From Stereum hirsutum FP-91666 SS1 (Eukaryota; Basidiomycota; Agaricomycetes; Russulales; Stereaceae): 64,000 nt of DNA. Numbering within the stretch: the stretch's first letter is position 1; each line of letters starts with the position of its first letter. Under the pieces are notes generated by a model. The model was given only the letters and a program-made list of their open reading frames with translations, was not told where the DNA came from and made no database searches. Of this stretch, positions 60,371 through 64,000 are shown piece after piece. The DNA lies in contig NW_006763132.1 of the NCBI RefSeq assembly GCF_000264905.1, forward strand, positions 3,102,023-3,166,022, given 5' to 3'. Both the position numbers and the translations under genes were made by a program.

Positions 60371-63318
60371 GTCATCAGAACTGGCCGTATTCGTCCATCT
60401 ACTACACAAGAACAGTGTTCTTCAAGAAGAGGGCAACGCACTACAGCGAGAGAATAACTCTCTTTTAAAACAAGCTATCGCCGCCGATTCAATTAGCGGT
60501 TCTTCAAGTGAGTGAGAGTAAAAGTCAACCTCTCGATAAACCTCGTCCTCAGCTCGCATCGCCGTCTAGATCAAGTACTACAGGACGTCCTCGATGTCTT
60601 ACGCAGGATAGATAATCGCCAGATGGCCACTGGTACGTTCGTCTTTGAGCTACAATGGAGTCAAAATTTTATGTGGCCTTCATATCTTGTAATAGAGGAA
60701 GTCTCGCGGAAACCGTTGCCACAGGTTTCTGCGACAAGCGCAAGTGCATGGAGTGCGTTGTTGCGTTCCCATGCAAGCAACGTCCAACCTGTCATAGACA
60801 GGTGGCGCGGTTCTCTCGATACCCTGCTAATCTTTGTGAGTATACTACGGGAATGAAGCTACCTTTCACTGATTTTATGCATGCTACTAGGTCGCTCTTT
60901 TCTCTGCGATTGTCACAGCTTTCTACATTCAATCGCTTAACGGCTTGTCGCCAAACCCCCAGAACCGGACAAATGAATTACTGACAGCCATTCTGATCGC
61001 TCTCAATGACGAAAAGGCTGATACACTCAATCTTTCCACCTCACTTCCATTTATTCCCAGTGCGAGCGTCGTTCGTGCCAATTTCTACTTGTCTTTATCT
61101 CTCATTATGAGTGTAAGTTATCTCTAAACCATCATAATGCAAACGTCTCACATTCTGCACTCACAACAGGTTACCATAGCTGTCCTCGCAGTCACGACTC
61201 GCGGTTATGTGGCGACGATAACTCGATCTAGTCAACGGCAGGCACACAAGAAATTGGCAGAACTGCATCGTCGCTGGGAACAGGTCAATCATCTCCTAGC
61301 GCCGGTGATCGAAGGCTTGCCTGAATTTATGGCCCTCCCCGTTCTCCTGCTTGTCGTCAGCCTATTAGACCAACTCATATCCAGCTCGACTCCGTTGTCT
61401 GCGCCGATCACGCTACTATTTGTCGCCAGCATCCTCTCATCGTTATGTGCCACGATCGCAGGAATTTACATGATATGGACCGTCCTGCATGGTCTCAGGT
61501 ATAACGCCGAATCTCCATTTCAATCAGCCTCCTCTCGAATTATCATGGTGCACGTGCATACCATCATTGCGCTTCTGTCGAAATCTATCACAACTCCGTT
61601 CAGGTCCAGCCTCTCGTTACTGGCCTTCTTTCAACGGAGAACCAGCCCCACTCGAGTCCCGTATCTCGACGTGCGAGTTGAGGACTCTTTACTTCCCCCA
61701 TCACTTCCCCGTGATCTTTCACAGGACTCTTATTACAACAACCTCATCCTCACCGATCCTGAACATGATGTTTTTCACACTATTCTCTATCACACACACG
61801 ATGACGACATCCTGGATCAAGCAGGAGCGGCTTTTGTCTCTCTCTTGACAGCCGGACACCATCATGGCTCCGATTTCCCTGTACCCACAACCCTCGAACT
61901 ACAGTCAATCATGTTTTTATTGTCATCGGAAGCCAGTATTCGCTGCAATCTGACAGCAGCCACGGCTGTCTGTAGAGTTGATTGGAGTCGAGGCGAGTAC
62001 CTACTCATCAGAATTTGACAGACAGATTAGCTGACTAGGCTCGACTCTTCAGTTGACGAATATCCCGACTACGTTGGTGCACTCCAATCTGCTGCCGAAC
62101 GCTCTTCCTACAGCATCTCCGGAGCTTGCATATCGCACAACTTGTGGAATAGCCCGTTTACAAAAGCAATTTGCCACGTTCTCTACTGTGCCATCCGCAG
62201 ATTAGGCAACGGTCCCATCGACCGAAGAATCGGAGATGAAATTGTTTCTCAATCGCCCGTCTTAGGTATTCTGCTACAGCCTCAACTCGGCCGCGGCTCT
62301 CATCTGGCGGATAATTGCTATTCAGCCCTCAATTTTGCATCCAATGTGCTTCGGAATTGGATTGAAGATACCATGATGTCTACCGAAAGTTGTATGGACG
62401 ACGCGGTGCACGACATCATGACCTCGCATCGCGCGGCGACATTGCAGGCCATAAGCCAGGTTCTCAATGTATATGAAGCCAACTCCCGCATATCGACCGG
62501 TACCATAGCGATACTATCGCTAGGTTTCCGTACATTCGAGACCATTCATCCCTCCCTGAAATCGCTTGTCCGTTGGTTCATCTGCTGGAAGCACGGTATC
62601 ACGCTCTCTCAGCTGGTGCAGAGCATAGACGTAATGCTCAAGCATCATCTTTGCGACGCTACCCGAATTGAATCCTCAAGAACGGCCACTAGAGGCCACT
62701 GGCTCAAATTCCTGTTGGACGAAACGAAAGACGCTTTCACCGAAATGTCCATCGTACACGTCCAGGAGCTTGGGCAGGAGGCCATTTGGCGCATGCTTTT
62801 GAGCTCCACTATAGATCTGGTGGAGTTTTTGATGCGGATAGAGGATAACCCTTGCGGATTCGGATGCGAATGTAATGATGGGAGTACAGTCTTCTCCTCC
62901 ATGAATGGTTGCAGTACCACACCATCATCCATATGCCTATTCGCGCCCTTCATATTGAAATCTATGGACCTGATACAGGAGCGTGCACCCGCGATACACC
63001 TCACAGACGCTGAGATAGGCAGGGTATCTATACGTTTGAACACTACGGGCCCTTTCCAGGTTCAGGAAGCCCACTCCGTGGAAGCTCGCCGTGAAGTGCT
63101 CGGAGCGTTTCATCTTCTTTATCGAAACACCATCGGTACGTCTATGTTTTTATTGGGGTTTGGCCCATGGACCATGAGCTGATATGCTCTTTGATGTCTT
63201 CCACTTAACTATGATAGATTGCTCGAATGGACCCGCAATTATTCAACTCCAAAGTGTATCGGACTTTGCGTCATCCACCGACTTTAGTAGCCTTCCAGAT
63301 GACTCAACTCTTGTATAG
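60371..63318 (+). CDS. DUF6535-like multi-pass membrane protein, copy C
   Basis: Function unknown. Exons 60371-60511, 60553-60632, 60696-60835, 60891-61112, 61170-61992, 62053-63135 and 63218-63318 join in phase to 863 residues; a short first exon with the ATG lies upstream and was not placed. The N-terminus is a coiled coil (LQEEGNALQRENNSLLKQA, then LDQVLQDVLDVLRRID). Then come SATSASAWSALLRSHASNV and DRWRGSLDTLLIF, followed by about five membrane spans (LFSAIVTAFYIQSL, VVRANFYLSLSLIMS, VTIAVLAVTTRGY, LPVLLLVVSLLDQLISS, LFVASILSSLCATIAGIYMI). A 500-residue soluble-looking region shares SEASIRCNLTAA and SHNLWNSPFTKAICH with copies A and B. The intron at 61993 begins GCGAGT, a GC-AG intron at a site where A and B have GT. 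Copy C is more diverged than A and B are from each other. Confidence 0.72.
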
Positions 63319-64000
63319 AAGTGATAGTATCGTGGTCGGTCGGGTATATATGGTGGCTCGATAACCTTCGGATCTTCATCGGCAGAGTCAACAAGAACAA
63401 CGACTTAACTCTTCCTTGCTTACATCAGTTGATTTCAACCCACAATCATCGAACTCCATTGAGAAGGAAAGTGACCTATTGATCCAGAGGAACATGCCTA
63501 TTTTTTATCGCCTCACGTTGGCAACACCTTCGCCTCCCACAACGAATCACGCTCTAAACAATCTCTTCATCACCTAATGGAAATCCGAAAAAATCCCACC
63601 GAAATTAAGCATGCTTCATCAGTATCCTTCATTTCTCAGTGTTTCGACGATGAATGCAAGCTCAGTTCGAGACAGGTCTGTCAAGACATTAGACGACCTG
63701 AATGGGGCGCCCAAAAGAGCGAAGGAAGACTCATGTGTGAGAGTAGACGAGAATATCGGCGGGTATTAAAGGGTAATCTCCTTCGTTGCTTTACGTCGTT
63801 TCATGGCTAGACGCGTCCAATACAGCGCACGATTTTGTATTCGTCTCTCAAGGCCAGAGGCTCTAGGTATACGTCGATACAAACCAGAGAGAGGACAAGC
63901 AAAGAAATGGAAAGAAATATAAACGTCGACATACGTAGACGCGGGGTCGTCGTTCACGTTGTGTGGCCCACGGCGCAAAGGAAAGCCATCTCAAGCGTAG
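63319..64000. other. Intergenic region to the right edge
   Basis: 682 bp after DUF6535 copy C. No gene was supported. Confidence 0.55.

Noticed and set aside
60050..60409. 119-codon minus-strand frame upstream of DUF6535 copy C
   Set aside because: It overlaps the coiled-coil exon of copy C on the other strand, has no recognisable domain, and no exon chain or neighbour supports it.

Overview
The window looks like nuclear DNA of a filamentous basidiomycete, most likely an Agaricomycete. The reasons are: genes with many short GT-AG introns (mostly 48-80 bp), two introns bracketing micro-exons of 9 and 12 nt, a type I fatty acid synthase with beta and alpha halves fused in one gene, and three copies of a multi-exon membrane-protein family that I recognise as DUF6535-like, a family I know from Agaricomycetes. 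There is no sign of operons, rRNA or CRISPR, and I found no convincing tRNA.

Layout, left to right. 1-2466 (-): DUF6535-like gene A, running off the left edge. 4221-7733 (-): C2H2 zinc-finger factor of Crz1/Prz1 type. 7734-13226: long intergenic region holding an assembly gap (N at 10564-11122). 13227-14422 (+): unknown four-helix membrane protein. 15399-16883 (-): class B Hsp40 (DnaJ). 17633-20944 (+): DUF6535-like gene B, a close inverted paralogue of A, probably with a frameshift. 21250-22416 (-): small unknown membrane protein with a tandem, decayed 3' copy. 24631-37507 (+): fused fatty acid synthase, 19 exons, 3928 codons. 37820-38719 (-): NMNAT/Pof1-like nucleotidyltransferase. 39431-41523 (+): MFS sugar transporter. 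41654-42888 (-): patatin-like phospholipase. 45232-46583 (-): Ser/Thr-rich single-pass surface protein. 47930-52020 (-): VTC4 polyphosphate polymerase, head-to-head with 52365-54866 (+): Gtr2/RagC GTPase. 55059-55467: a 409-bp MITE-like element. 55787-57183 (+): RanGAP (Rna1). 57989-59532 (+): PrpF-family isomerase. 60371-63318 (+): DUF6535-like gene C.

Most named genes are housekeeping: lipid synthesis, NAD metabolism, chaperone, nuclear transport. VTC4 and Gtr2 both act at the vacuole in nutrient (phosphate and amino acid) signalling and share a 344-bp divergent promoter. The most unusual material is the DUF6535-like family (three copies, one inverted pair, one with a frameshift, one with a GC-AG intron), the duplicated small membrane gene next to copy B, and the MITE in front of RanGAP. 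Exon coordinates were worked out by hand from splice signals, reading-frame continuity and homology knowledge. Totals divisible by three were checked for FAS, VTC4, GTR2, DnaJ, Crz1-like, the MFS gene, patatin, the 13.2-kb gene, PrpF, the 45-kb surface protein and DUF6535 copy C.
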